Numbered from the stretch's first letter, positions 35,281-43,579 are shown. The stretch is DNA of 64,000 bases from Pseudomonas orientalis (GCF_002934065.1 NZ_CP018049.1:4214501-4278500); one strand, 5' to 3'. Numbers and translations are program-made. Notes: generated by a model not told the origin, from the letters alone.

Positions 35281-35586
35281 ATGAAAGGAATTCTGTTATT
35301 CGCCGCGTTGCTGCTGGCCATCTGCGCGACGGCACTGGGCATCAATGCGCTGCTACCGTCTCCGGACGGCGCGCTGTTTGCCATCGCTATCCTGGTATCC
35401 GCCGCGCTGACCGCGATAAGTCTGTGCATTGAACTGGGAGAAGGGAGGATCGACGACATGCGCGATGTCATGCGGGTCATCGAGACCGGCCAGTCCTTGA
35501 GGCTGACTCTCGCCGCCTACGGGCTTGGTTGTACCTTGGCCGCGTCCATTACCGTGCTGGTCTGGCGCGGGCTGCTGGGGGGCTGA
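35281..35586 (+). CDS. Small membrane protein, unknown function
   Basis: The product has 101 residues. The start MKGILLFAALLLAICATALG is chosen because it begins a clear membrane segment; the open frame extends 71 codons upstream with no such features. Three hydrophobic helices are predicted (about 3-22, 30-48 and 75-97), separated by a charged stretch, ELGEGRIDDMRDVMRVIETG. No family was recognised. It is divergent from the Sel1-like gene. Confidence 0.6.
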   Translation: MKGILLFAALLLAICATALGINALLPSPDGALFAIAILVSAALTAISLCIELGEGRIDDMRDVMRVIETGQSLRLTLAAYGLGCTLAASITVLVWRGLLGG

Positions 35587-36028
35587 TCGGTTTTTTTTAT
35601 CCGACCACTTCCCTTCCTTGTTTCGATCCGTTACTATCCGCGGCGTTAGTACCAAGCTGAAAGTCAATTCTGGTCGAACATATCCCTTGAACCACATGGG
35701 ATCGACCACCTCGATGGTTTCCAGGTATCACTTGCGACGACACGGCCTTTGAACAAGCAAAGGGTGTCGCGAAGTCTCCATACTCTGACCGAACCAACCT
35801 GCAAATTGATCAGGATCTTCACCCCGGGCCCAGAACCTTTGCCCCTGTTGTGTTGCCTGCCCTCCTAAGTACCTACCTGCCAGCCCAAGCGCGCCTTATT
35901 CAATAGCGCTTCAAACTGGCTGCTTTGTTCCAGTCGGGTTCTTCGTTTGATCAATGGTGATCAACGTCACTGGAACGTTTTAATACGGCACGGTTCTTAT
36001 CTGTGTCATTTGTAGGAACACCCATAAT
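35587..36028. other. Intergenic region without recognised gene
   Basis: This 442-base stretch begins with a T8 run at 35591 and runs to a likely promoter/leader for the next small gene. TAGGAA lies 11 bases before the ATG at 36029. No open frame with family features, repeat or strong hairpin was identified. Confidence 0.5.
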
Positions 36029-36253
36029 ATGAACGCTCAAATCCATACTCAGGATGCCATCCGCACCCTCACCAACGCTTTTGCCCCAATGAATTGCCTG
36101 ATCATGGCCGCTCGCAAAGGCTGCTTCAGCTTCACCCTGGTCAACGAACACGGCATCGCTCGTCACAGCGAACGCCTGTACCCCGATCAATACTCCAGCG
36201 CAGAACCGCTGCAGGCCGTGATCGAGCGTACCCGCCAGGCATTGATTGCCTGA
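36029..36253 (+). CDS. Small conserved-type hypothetical protein
   Basis: The product has 74 residues starting MNAQIHTQDAIRTLTNAFAP. It has a single predicted alpha/beta arrangement (helix, AARKGCFSFTLVNEHG strands, helix at the end). It resembles the small Pseudomonas-specific families such as DUF1652 or DUF3509 in layout (F-x-P-x-x-C near the start), but I cannot assign it firmly. It is monocistronic, followed by two tandem terminators. Confidence 0.7.
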   Translation: MNAQIHTQDAIRTLTNAFAPMNCLIMAARKGCFSFTLVNEHGIARHSERLYPDQYSSAEPLQAVIERTRQALIA

Positions 36254-36275
36254 TCGACCCGAGTCGCTGAAACAC

Positions 36276-36307
36276 AAAAAAACCCTGTCTGAAAAACAGG
36301 GTTTTTT
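36276..36307 (+). terminator. Rho-independent terminator (first of two)
   Basis: AACCCTGT pairs with ACAGGGTT around a 7-base loop, flanked by an A-tract on the left and T6 on the right. It lies 23 bases past the stop of the 74-residue gene. Confidence 0.9.
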
Positions 36308-36309
36308 AT

Positions 36310-36337
36310 TGCCTGGAATTTAGCCAGGCAGTTTTTT
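36310..36337 (+). terminator. Rho-independent terminator (second of two)
   Basis: TGCCTGG pairs with CCAGGCA (loop AATTTAG), followed by GTTTTTT. It lies directly behind the first terminator, a tandem arrangement that gives tight termination before the FadL gene. Confidence 0.85.
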
Positions 36338-36745
36338 ACTAATCACAAATAGATATAACCGTTATAACTGGATAAAGAAGATGTTTTAAAAACAGCCCTT
36401 TACAGGATAAATTTGACACTACACTTCAACTCAAGCGGCATGATCCGCTTGCGACGGGCCTGAGATCCGATCCACCGCTGCCAAGCCCGCCTTCTCGGGC
36501 CCGTCATTCATTAGAAATATTTCGCCCTCAAAGCCAATTGCGAGATTTCTCCCAGGCCTGGCAAACCTGTGTCTCGCCCATGAAACAGGTGACCTGCTGA
36601 CCGGGCAATTTGCAAGATTCGTCAAAAAAGCACAAATCTGGTCGGATTGTCCTACAAAGCCGCTCTATCTCCCGCATTACAGCCTATAGCGCGATGTGAA
36701 ATTTATTGATACTTTCCGCAGCGGTGATCACACGGAGTTCTAATA
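36338..36745. other. Upstream region of the FadL-family gene
   Basis: An AT-rich stretch includes a 13-base inverted repeat, TATAACCGTTATA (36354-36366). A FadR-like sequence, ATCTGGTCGGATTGTCC, is at 36636-36652. A promoter for the porin gene is expected near 36690-36720. No credible open frame was seen. Confidence 0.45.
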
Positions 36746-38023
36746 ATGAAAAAAGTAATGCTCAAGACCACACTTAGCCTCGCCGTTGCCATGGCCTCCT
36801 CCCAACTGTTCGCCAGCGGCTTCGCCCTGAACGAACAGAGCGTCAGCGGGATGGGTACCGGTTTCGCGGGTCGCTCTTCTTCTGCCGATGATGCAAGCAC
36901 GGTCTATGGCAACCCTGCCGGTATGGCTCGCCTGAACGGCCAGCAGATCACCGGCGGTGTCGCAGCCATCGATGCCTCCACCGACCTGAGCGATACCAGC
37001 GGTCGCTCCGCCGGTAGCAACAAAGGCGATATGGTGCCATTCACCGCCGTCCCTTTCGGTTTCTACACCAATAAACTCAACGATCAGTGGTCTGTGGGTT
37101 TCGGCGTCTATGCGCCGTTCGGCCTGATAACTGACTACGAAAGCGGCTTCCAGGGCCGTGGCTTCGGCAGCAAAAGCGAAGTGAAAGTCATGACCTTGCA
37201 ACCGACGGTCAGCTACGCCTTCAACGATCGCGTTTCCGTGGGTTTTGGCCCGACCATCAACCGCATTGCCGGTACCCTGGAATCGGACCTGACGCTGAAC
37301 CCTCGCGCCCCCGACACCAACATCAAGATCAAGGGTGACGACACCGCGCTGGGCTTCAACATCGGCGTGCTGGTACAAGCCACCGATACCACCCGCGTCG
37401 GCCTGACCTACCACTCCAAGGTCAGCTACAAGCTGGACGGCCACACCGAAGTCACCGCACCGACCGCGACGTCGCCGTTCCTGCGCAGCAATCGCTACGA
37501 CGCCTCGCTGAAGATCGACACGCCTGAGTCCTACGACCTGTCGGTGACCCAGGACCTGACCGATGCGTGGAAACTCTACGCCGGTGCAACCTGGACCCGC
37601 TGGAGCCGCCTGAAAGACATCACCGTCAAGAACGAAGGCGTGACTGCCGCAGCGGGTGGCGCGCTGGCCCCCGGCCTGGTCAGCACCATCAAGGAAGACC
37701 AGAACTGGCACGACACCTGGGCTTATGCCGTGGGTACTTCGTATCAGTTGACCAAGCAGGTGGTATTGCGTACCGGCCTGACGTTCGACCAGTCGCCGAC
37801 TAACAACACTGACCGCTCGCCGCGCATTCCTACCGGCGACCGCACCATCTTCAGTCTGGGCCTGGGCTACGAGGTCATGCCGAACATGACCATCGACGTG
37901 GCTTACTCTTACCTGAAGGAAGAGGACGTCAAGGTTGCACGCTCCAACCAACTGGCCAGCTACAACGCCAAGTATGAGAACAGTGCCAACGGTTTCGGCC
38001 TGGGCATGACCTACCGCTTCTGA
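36746..38023 (+). CDS. OmpP1/FadL family outer membrane transporter
   Basis: The 425-residue precursor has a signal peptide ending at LFAS-GFALNEQSV. FadL-family mature proteins start with such a GFxxxEQS segment, which plugs the barrel. The family motif VYGNPAGMARL follows. The C-terminus ends in the outer-membrane signature GLGMTYRF. Such porins let long-chain fatty acids or other hydrophobic compounds cross the outer membrane. CGGAG lies ten bases before the ATG. It ends at a strong bidirectional terminator. Confidence 0.93.
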   Translation: MKKVMLKTTLSLAVAMASSQLFASGFALNEQSVSGMGTGFAGRSSSADDASTVYGNPAGMARLNGQQITGGVAAIDASTDLSDTSGRSAGSNKGDMVPFTAVPFGFYTNKLNDQWSVGFGVYAPFGLITDYESGFQGRGFGSKSEVKVMTLQPTVSYAFNDRVSVGFGPTINRIAGTLESDLTLNPRAPDTNIKIKGDDTALGFNIGVLVQATDTTRVGLTYHSKVSYKLDGHTEVTAPTATSPFLRSNRYDASLKIDTPESYDLSVTQDLTDAWKLYAGATWTRWSRLKDITVKNEGVTAAAGGALAPGLVSTIKEDQNWHDTWAYAVGTSYQLTKQVVLRTGLTFDQSPTNNTDRSPRIPTGDRTIFSLGLGYEVMPNMTIDVAYSYLKEEDVKVARSNQLASYNAKYENSANGFGLGMTYRF

Positions 38024-38038
38024 TTCATGGCGGTATAA

Positions 38039-38074
38039 AAAAGCCCCGCTCTCCTGCAAAGGAGGCGGGGCTTT
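38039..38074. terminator. Bidirectional terminator
   Basis: AAAAGCCCCGC pairs with GCGGGGCTTTT, with an inner CTCC/GGAG stem. It serves the FadL gene on the plus strand and the peroxidase gene on the minus strand. Confidence 0.9.
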
Positions 38075-38092
38075 TCAATGGACGATCCTGTA

Positions 38093-38644
38093 TCAGGGCC
38101 TGGAAGCTATCGCCTGCTCCACCGCCTTGATCAGCTCGGGACTGTCAGGCTTGGTCAGGCTGGAAAAGTTGGCGATCACCTTGCCTTGGCGATCCACCAC
38201 GTATTTGTAGAAATTCCACTTCGGCGGCGTGTCGGTCTGCTGCGCCAGGCTCTTGAACAGGTGCACCGCGTCCGGCCCCTTGACCTTCTGCGGCTCGGTC
38301 ATGGTGAAGGTCACGCCGTAATTGACGTAGCAGACCTTGGCGGTTTCCTCACCGGTCTTGGCCTCCTGCTTGAAGTCGTCGGAAGGCACGCCAATCACCT
38401 CCAGCCCTTCGCCCTTATAACGCTGATACAAGGCTTCGAGGCCTTTGAATTGAGGAGCGAAGCCGCAGAAGCTCGCCGTATTGACGATCACCAAAGGCTT
38501 GCCTGCAAAACGCTGGCACAGGTCAATGGATTCCTTGGCCCGCAGCTTGGGCAATTGGCCCTCCAGCAGCGGCGGGCAGTTGGCGGCCAGGGCCACACTT
38601 GCGGCAGCCATCAGGACGGGTAGAGCGAGCCAGCGCATCAACAT
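38093..38644 (-). CDS. Periplasmic glutathione-peroxidase-like protein
   Basis: The 183-residue protein has an N-terminal signal peptide (WLALPVLMAAASVALA), so it is probably periplasmic. The GPx motif NTASFCGFAPQFKGLEAL gives peroxidatic Cys60, and Cys105 in AKVCYVNYG is a likely resolving Cys. Trp143 and Asn144 (KWNFYKY) complete two of the remaining tetrad positions. The usual NQF motif is replaced by DDF, so the tetrad Gln is missing. A thioredoxin- or glutaredoxin-type reductant rather than glutathione is likely. Confidence 0.88.
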   Translation of the reverse strand: MLMRWLALPVLMAAASVALAANCPPLLEGQLPKLRAKESIDLCQRFAGKPLVIVNTASFCGFAPQFKGLEALYQRYKGEGLEVIGVPSDDFKQEAKTGEETAKVCYVNYGVTFTMTEPQKVKGPDAVHLFKSLAQQTDTPPKWNFYKYVVDRQGKVIANFSSLTKPDSPELIKAVEQAIASRP

Positions 38645-38678
38645 ATCAAAGGTCCTTGATTCGGTTCAGACACAGAAC

Positions 38679-38798
38679 TTAACAGATCGCCATGCCCAAC
38701 TGCATCAACGCCAGGCCGCCTTGCTGCCAGCCCCACCAGGCCAGCAGCAGCAACCCCAGCGTCGTCGCCAGGATCAAGCAGCGCAGTGCTGCACTCAT
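38679..38798 (-). CDS. 39-residue membrane peptide coupled to the MFS gene
   Basis: This short frame encodes a peptide starting MSAALRCLILATTLGLLLL, with one clear transmembrane helix, the aromatic segment AWWGWQQGG, and a second short hydrophobic stretch ending GMAIC. Its ATG overlaps the stop codon of the MFS transporter (ATGA), so it would be translated by coupling. The shape resembles small accessory subunits of membrane proteins. Function is inferred only from position. Confidence 0.65.
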   Translation of the reverse strand: MSAALRCLILATTLGLLLLAWWGWQQGGLALMQLGMAIC

Positions 38799-40003
38799 GC
38801 CGCCTCCAGTTGCGCCTGCACACGCGCCACCGGTCGTTCACGCACCGGCCAGTTCAACGCCGCCGCGAGCAGGCTGAGCGCAATCGCCACTTGCCAGATC
38901 AGGTCATAGCTACCGGTTCGATCATAGACCACCCCGCCCAGCCAGCCACCGAGGAACGAGCCGAGCTGATGGAACAGGAACACAATCCCGCCCAACATCG
39001 AAAGGTTTCGCACGCCGAACAAGGTGGCAACGGTGCCGTTGGTCAGCGGTACGGTGGAGAGCCAGAGGAACCCCATGGCCATGCCAAACAGGTAAGCCGT
39101 GACCTCGGTGACAGGCGCCCACAGGAACAGCACGATCACCACCGCACGCAACAGGTACAGGCCGGTGAGCAAGCGCGGCTTGGACATGCGCCCACCCAGC
39201 CAGCCGGCGGTGTAGGTGCCGAACACATTGAACAGGCCAATCAGGGCCAGCACCGTGGTGCCCACCGTGGCCGGCAGATGCTGGTCCACCAGGTACGCCG
39301 GCAGATGCACACCGATAAACACCACCTGGAATCCGCAAACGAAAAAGCCGAAGGCCAGCAGCCAGAACCCGGAATGGGAGCACGCCTCCTTCAACGCTTC
39401 GCGCAGGGTTTGTTGACCGACCGTCACCGGTAGCGGTTTGTCCTTGAGCATGGCCACCAGCGGCAGGATCAACGCCACCATCAAGCCCAGTGCCAGCAGC
39501 GCCGCCGACCAGCCCAGCCAACCAATCAAGCCGAGGGTGCCAGGCACCATGGCGAACTGGCCAAAGGAGCCGGCGGCGCTGGCGATGCCCATGGCCATGC
39601 TGCGTTTCTCCGGTGCGACGGCGCGGCCAACCACGCCGAGAATCACTGAAAACGAAGTGCCGGACAGGCCGATGCCAATCAGCAACCCGGCACTCAGGGA
39701 CAATGACCACGCCGAATCCGACATGCCCATCAACACCAGGCCCACGGCGTACAACACGCCGCCGACAAACACCGCCTTGGTCGCGCCGAAGCGGTCGGCC
39801 AAGGCCCCGGTGAACGGCTGTGCCAGGCCCCAGATCAGGTTCTGCAAGGCAATGGCAAAAGCGAACGTCTCACGCCCCCAGCCGAATTCGCTGCTCATCG
39901 GCGCCAGGAACAGCCCAAAGCCATGCCGCACGCCCAACGACAACGCCAGGATCAGCGCACTCCCCAAAAGAACCCAGCCACTGGTGCGCCACATCGAGGT
40001 CAT
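38795..40003 (-). CDS. MFS transporter
   Basis: The 402-residue membrane protein has about 12 helices. It includes the MFS loop 2-3 signature GALADRFGATKAVF and a central hydrophilic loop (residues 195-215). The N-terminal motif LGVRHGFGLFLAPMSSEFGW is that of the monocarboxylate/oxalate-like MFS group. Substrate is unknown. It lies directly beyond a MarR gene on the same strand, and both share near-identical 16-bp operators. A 39-residue peptide gene overlaps its end. Confidence 0.92.
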   Translation of the reverse strand: MTSMWRTSGWVLLGSALILALSLGVRHGFGLFLAPMSSEFGWGRETFAFAIALQNLIWGLAQPFTGALADRFGATKAVFVGGVLYAVGLVLMGMSDSAWSLSLSAGLLIGIGLSGTSFSVILGVVGRAVAPEKRSMAMGIASAAGSFGQFAMVPGTLGLIGWLGWSAALLALGLMVALILPLVAMLKDKPLPVTVGQQTLREALKEACSHSGFWLLAFGFFVCGFQVVFIGVHLPAYLVDQHLPATVGTTVLALIGLFNVFGTYTAGWLGGRMSKPRLLTGLYLLRAVVIVLFLWAPVTEVTAYLFGMAMGFLWLSTVPLTNGTVATLFGVRNLSMLGGIVFLFHQLGSFLGGWLGGVVYDRTGSYDLIWQVAIALSLLAAALNWPVRERPVARVQAQLEAA

Positions 40004-40018
40004 TTCTTATTCTCCATC

Positions 40019-40034
40019 GCGGGTATATACCCGC
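40019..40034. promoter_or_regulatory. 16-bp palindromic operator before the MFS gene
   Basis: GCGGGTATATACCCGC is a perfect palindrome lying 16 to 31 bases upstream of the MFS start, within the 53-base gap after marR. A copy with 14 of 16 matches lies at 40465-40480 in front of marR. Confidence 0.75.
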
Positions 40035-40056
40035 TTGTAGCCGAACAAACCGCCGT

Positions 40057-40461
40057 TCAGGCCAGTTCATCCAGCAAGGCCAACAGGGTTTCGCGCTTTT
40101 GCGCGCCAAGCTGATCGATCAATTTCTGTTGTGCCGCTTCCCATGCCGGCAGGGCCGCCGCCAAACGCTGCTGGCCCGCCTCGGTCAATACCACCAGGCG
40201 ATTGCGCAGGTCATCACCCTCGACCAACCGCACCAGGCCGTCACCTTCCAGGACGCGCAGATTGCGCCCCAGGGTGCTGCGGTCCAGGCCCATGGCTTCG
40301 GCCAGGCTGGAAATGCTCGGCTGATCGAGACGTTGCAGGTTGCACAGCAAGGAATACTGCGCAACGTTGATCCCGAAGCCGTCGAGGGCGCCGTCGTAAT
40401 GCCTGCTGACGCCACGGGCGGCACGTCGCAGGTTGGTGCATAAACATTGGGAGGCAAGCAT
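40057..40461 (-). CDS. MarR family repressor of the adjacent MFS gene
   Basis: The 134-residue winged-helix protein has the recognition region SISSLAEAMGLDRSTLGRNL and the wing EGDDLRNRLVVLT. It probably represses itself and the downstream MFS exporter, because the palindrome TATATACCCG occurs in front of both. The operator before this gene begins four bases from its ATG and so covers the ribosome binding region. The ligand is unknown; exporter substrates are the usual inducers. Confidence 0.92.
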   Translation of the reverse strand: MLASQCLCTNLRRAARGVSRHYDGALDGFGINVAQYSLLCNLQRLDQPSISSLAEAMGLDRSTLGRNLRVLEGDGLVRLVEGDDLRNRLVVLTEAGQQRLAAALPAWEAAQQKLIDQLGAQKRETLLALLDELA

Positions 40462-40464
40462 GGA

Positions 40465-40480
40465 GCGTGTATATACCCGG
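40465..40480. promoter_or_regulatory. Operator overlapping the marR ribosome binding region
   Basis: GCGTGTATATACCCGG matches the perfect palindrome at 40019 in 14 of 16 positions. It lies 4 to 19 bases upstream of the marR ATG. Confidence 0.7.
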
Positions 40481-40503
40481 AGTTGTGCAAATGCAAGAAA
40501 GTG

Positions 40504-41232
40504 TTACAACGCCAGCCCGATCAGCACAGCCGTTTCCAGCAGTTCCAGCAGGGCGCCGGCGGTGTCGCCGGTGGTGCCGCCGAGGCGCTTGATCATCACC
40601 TGGCGCAAGCCGATAAAACACACGGCAGCAAGCAGCACCGCCAGCCCACCGTTGAACCCGCCGATCAGGATGCAGGCCAGTCCGCTGAGGATCAGCACCT
40701 GCTGGCCGACTACCCTGGGCAAATGATCCGACAGCGCCTGCCCCAAACCACCCGCGCGCACGTAACGCGTGGTGAGAAACAGTGCCAGCATCGACGCCCG
40801 GCCGATCAGCGGCGCGAGAATCAGCGCAGCGCCATTGTGCTGCTCGATCAGCGTCACCAGCGCAGTGAACTTGAGCAGCAGCACCAGGCCCAGAGTGACC
40901 ACGGCAATGGGCCCGCTGCGTGGGTCCTTCATGATAGTGAGGGTGCGTTCGCGGTCGCCGAAGCCACCCAGCCAGGCGTCGGCACTGTCCGCCAGGCCGT
41001 CCAGGTGCAGGCCGCCGCTGAGCAGCACCCAGGCGCTCAACAGCAGCGCGGCGTGCAGCAGCAGTGGCGTGCCCGTCAACACACCGTTCAGGCCCCACAG
41101 CAGCAGGCCGAACAGCAGGCCCACCAGCGGATAAAACAGCAACGAACGCCCCAGTTCCTGCGGCTGCGGCATGCCCGGCAGGCGAATCGGCAGGCTGCTC
41201 AGGAACTGCAGGGCGATCCAGAATGGCAGCAT
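40504..41232 (-). CDS. cobS: CobS, adenosylcobinamide-GDP ribazoletransferase (cobalamin synthase)
   Basis: The 242-residue polytopic inner membrane protein joins adenosylcobinamide-GDP with alpha-ribazole or its phosphate to complete the nucleotide loop (CobV in P. denitrificans naming). The family motif HLDGLADSADAWLGG, which holds the acidic metal-binding residues, is at about 79-94. It is the last gene of the cobalamin operon, two bases after cobC. Confidence 0.95.
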   Translation of the reverse strand: MLPFWIALQFLSSLPIRLPGMPQPQELGRSLLFYPLVGLLFGLLLWGLNGVLTGTPLLLHAALLLSAWVLLSGGLHLDGLADSADAWLGGFGDRERTLTIMKDPRSGPIAVVTLGLVLLLKFTALVTLIEQHNGAALILAPLIGRASMLALFLTTRYVRAGGLGQALSDHLPRVVGQQVLILSGLACILIGGFNGGLAVLLAAVCFIGLRQVMIKRLGGTTGDTAGALLELLETAVLIGLAL

Positions 41233-41234
41233 GG

Positions 41235-41810
41235 TCAGCCTCCTTCCTTCAACGTGCCATCGGTCGCGACTTGCAAGTTGAACAGCCCGCCATGGCCGAC
41301 TTCGACATTCAGCAATTGTTCACGAGGCAAGCCGCGCGCGCGCGCCAACAGCAGCCGCATCACCCCTCCGTGGCTGATCAACAGCACGCGCTCACCGGCA
41401 TGAGCCTGGCGCAGACGTGAGACAGCACCCAGCACCCGCTCGGAGAACGCGTCCACCGGCTCACCTTCCGGCGGCGTAAAGTTGTAGGGATCCGCCCAGA
41501 ACAAGCCCAGCCCCTCGGCATCGGTTTCCATCAACGCCGCCGCGCTCTGCCCTTCCCAGGCGCCGAAGTGCAGCTCCTGCAGGTCTTTTTCCAGGCTGAC
41601 CGGAAGGTTGAGGCGCTCGCCCAGCTCCTGGGCAAAGCGCGCGCAGCGTTGCAACGGCGAACTGATCAGCCGGTCCCACGGCCCCCGCCCTGCGACTGCG
41701 GCGCGCATCTGTTCCCAGCCTTTGGCCGTCAGGGAGTCATCCAGGCTGCCGCGCAGGCCGCCGCCCAACTCGGTTTCGCCGTGGCGCAGCACATCCAGGT
41801 GCAACGTCAT
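41235..41810 (-). CDS. cobC: CobC, alpha-ribazole-5'-phosphate phosphatase
   Basis: The 191-residue histidine phosphatase has the catalytic RHGE motif in LDVLRHGETELGG and a second conserved His in LLISHGGVMR. It dephosphorylates the lower-ligand precursor or the final phosphate. It overlaps cobT by ATGA, indicating translational coupling. Confidence 0.93.
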   Translation of the reverse strand: MTLHLDVLRHGETELGGGLRGSLDDSLTAKGWEQMRAAVAGRGPWDRLISSPLQRCARFAQELGERLNLPVSLEKDLQELHFGAWEGQSAAALMETDAEGLGLFWADPYNFTPPEGEPVDAFSERVLGAVSRLRQAHAGERVLLISHGGVMRLLLARARGLPREQLLNVEVGHGGLFNLQVATDGTLKEGG

Positions 41811-42862
41811 GCCGGGCGGTCCGCCACGGCCGCTTCGGCGAAGGTCGCCATCTGCCCGTGCAACGCACAGGCCAGGCGCAGCAGCGGCACCGCCAACGCC
41901 GCACCGCTGCCTTCGCCCAGGCGCAGGCCCAGGTCGAGCAGAGGCTGCGCGTCAAGGCTGTGCAGCACGTGGCGATGGCCCGGCTCGGCGCCACGATGGC
42001 CGAACACCAGCCAGTCACGGCATGCCGGGTTCAAGCGCGTGGCGACCACTGCGGCGACGCTGCAGATAAACCCGTCCACCAGCACCACGATGCCCGCCTG
42101 GGCGCAGGCCAGATAGGCACCGACCAGCGCGGCGATTTCAAAGCCCCCCAGGTTGAACAGCGTCTGCAGCGCGTCGTCGCGCTGGGCCCCGTGCAGTCTC
42201 AGGCCGCGCTCGATGACCGCCACCTTATGACTGACACCCTGGGCATTCAAACCCGTTCCCGGCCCGGTCAGTTCACTCACCGGGCAATCGAGCAGCGCAC
42301 AGGCCAAGGCACTGGCGGCGGTGGTGTTGCCGATGCCCATCTCGCCTCCGATAAACAGCTGTGCGCCGTTTTCCAGGGCGCGGTGTGCGCTGTCTCGCCC
42401 GGCCTGCAGGGCCTGATTGCCCTGAGCCTGGGTCATCGCCGGGCCGTTGACGAAGTTGGCCGTGCCCGCGCCGATATTCAGGTGACGCACGCCGGGCAAC
42501 GCCAGGGAGGGCGTCACCGTGCCGAGATCGACCACCTCCAACTGCGCGTCCAGTTGCCGGGCCAACACGCTGATGGCCGCGCCACCGCTGACAAAGTTGT
42601 GCAGCATCTGCCCGGTCACTTCCTGGGGAAATGCCGACACACCTTCGGCGACCACGCCATGGTCGCCGGCAAAAATCGCGATCCACAGTTGATCCACCGA
42701 CGGTTTGACCCGGGCCTGCAAACCGGCCAATTGCACCGCCAGCGCTTCCAACTGGCCGAGGGAACCGGCGGGCTTGGTCAACTGCTGCTGACGGTCCCGC
42801 GCCTGTTCCTGCGCAGAAGCATCGATGGCCTTGCAGGGGTTGAGCCACCAGGAATCGGTCAT
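41807..42862 (-). CDS. cobT: CobT, nicotinate-nucleotide:dimethylbenzimidazole phosphoribosyltransferase
   Basis: The product has 351 residues. The start MTDSWWLNPCKAID is chosen because it overlaps the cobU stop (ATGA). The family motif KPAGSLGQLEALAVQLAG lies near residue 30, and the catalytic Glu is expected in the C-terminal third (around EPGHRH). It activates dimethylbenzimidazole, made by BluB of the same operon, to alpha-ribazole phosphate. P. denitrificans nomenclature calls it CobU. Confidence 0.95.
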   Translation of the reverse strand: MTDSWWLNPCKAIDASAQEQARDRQQQLTKPAGSLGQLEALAVQLAGLQARVKPSVDQLWIAIFAGDHGVVAEGVSAFPQEVTGQMLHNFVSGGAAISVLARQLDAQLEVVDLGTVTPSLALPGVRHLNIGAGTANFVNGPAMTQAQGNQALQAGRDSAHRALENGAQLFIGGEMGIGNTTAASALACALLDCPVSELTGPGTGLNAQGVSHKVAVIERGLRLHGAQRDDALQTLFNLGGFEIAALVGAYLACAQAGIVVLVDGFICSVAAVVATRLNPACRDWLVFGHRGAEPGHRHVLHSLDAQPLLDLGLRLGEGSGAALAVPLLRLACALHGQMATFAEAAVADRPA

Positions 42863-43380
42863 AACGCAGTACCTTTCAAAGTCAGGGGCAGGCCGGCCAC
42901 CGTCAGCACCACACGCTGACACCGCTCGGCCAAGGCTTGATGCAGCCAACCGGCTTCATCCACATAACGGCGAGTCAATTCGCCCAGCGGCACGACACCC
43001 AGTCCGGTCTCGTTGCTGACAAAAATGATTTCACCCGGCAGCGACGCCAGGGTTTGCAGCAACTGATCGCGCTCGAACGCCAGGCGCTCGGCATCCTCGA
43101 GCATCAACAGATTGGTCAGCCACAAAGTCAGGCAGTCGACCAACAGGCAATGGCCGGCAGCGGCGTTTTCGCGCAACACACGCGCCAGCTCGACGGGTTC
43201 TTCGATCAGGCCCCAGTGATCGGGACGACGTTCACGGTGCAGGGCAACGCGCTGATTCATCTCACCGTCCAGCGGCTGGCTGGTGGCGATATAAATCACG
43301 GAGAGACCGCTGTCGACGGCGAGCTTTTCAGCCAGACGACTCTTGCCCGAGCGAGCGCCGCCAAGAATCAATTGATACAT
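42859..43380 (-). CDS. cobU: CobU, adenosylcobinamide kinase / guanylyltransferase
   Basis: The product has 173 residues starting MYQLILGGARSGKSRLAEK, with the P-loop GGARSGKS at 7-14 and the conserved His-Arg segment RVALHRERRPDHW. The longer frame upstream only translates REP sequence. It phosphorylates adenosylcobinamide and transfers GMP to it (CobP in P. denitrificans). It overlaps cobT by ATGA. A 550-base insertion of repeats separates it from cobQ. Confidence 0.95.
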   Translation of the reverse strand: MYQLILGGARSGKSRLAEKLAVDSGLSVIYIATSQPLDGEMNQRVALHRERRPDHWGLIEEPVELARVLRENAAAGHCLLVDCLTLWLTNLLMLEDAERLAFERDQLLQTLASLPGEIIFVSNETGLGVVPLGELTRRYVDEAGWLHQALAERCQRVVLTVAGLPLTLKGTAL

Positions 43381-43415
43381 GAGCACATACCTTCCAAGGC
43401 CCGCGCCACCGAACA

Positions 43416-43507
43416 ATGTGGGAGGGGGCTTGCCCCCGATGAGGGGGTAACAGTGAATACATCGATAACTGACCCACCGCCATCGGGGGCAAGCCCCCTC
43501 CCACATT
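43416..43507. repeat. REPIN between cobU and cobQ
   Basis: This is a full inverted REP pair (GTGGGAGGGGGCTTGCCCCCGAT ... ATCGGGGGCAAGCCCCCTCCCAC). It is 35 bases upstream of cobU. In frame it would encode REP-type peptides, and these account for the misleading long open frames here. Confidence 0.95.
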
Positions 43508-43579
43508 TTGTCCGCGGCTGTCTACACAACTCAGTAGCACCCAAGCCTAACCACGATGCGCAGCGAGTCGCTCTTGATC

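Noticed and set aside
36431..36625. 64-codon minus-strand frame in the fadL upstream region
   Set aside because: No ribosome binding site or family match; composition and position fit non-coding DNA.
36740..38059. 439-codon minus-strand frame opposite the FadL-family gene
   Set aside because: The plus-strand protein has a signal peptide, family motifs and outer-membrane C-terminus; the antisense frame has none.
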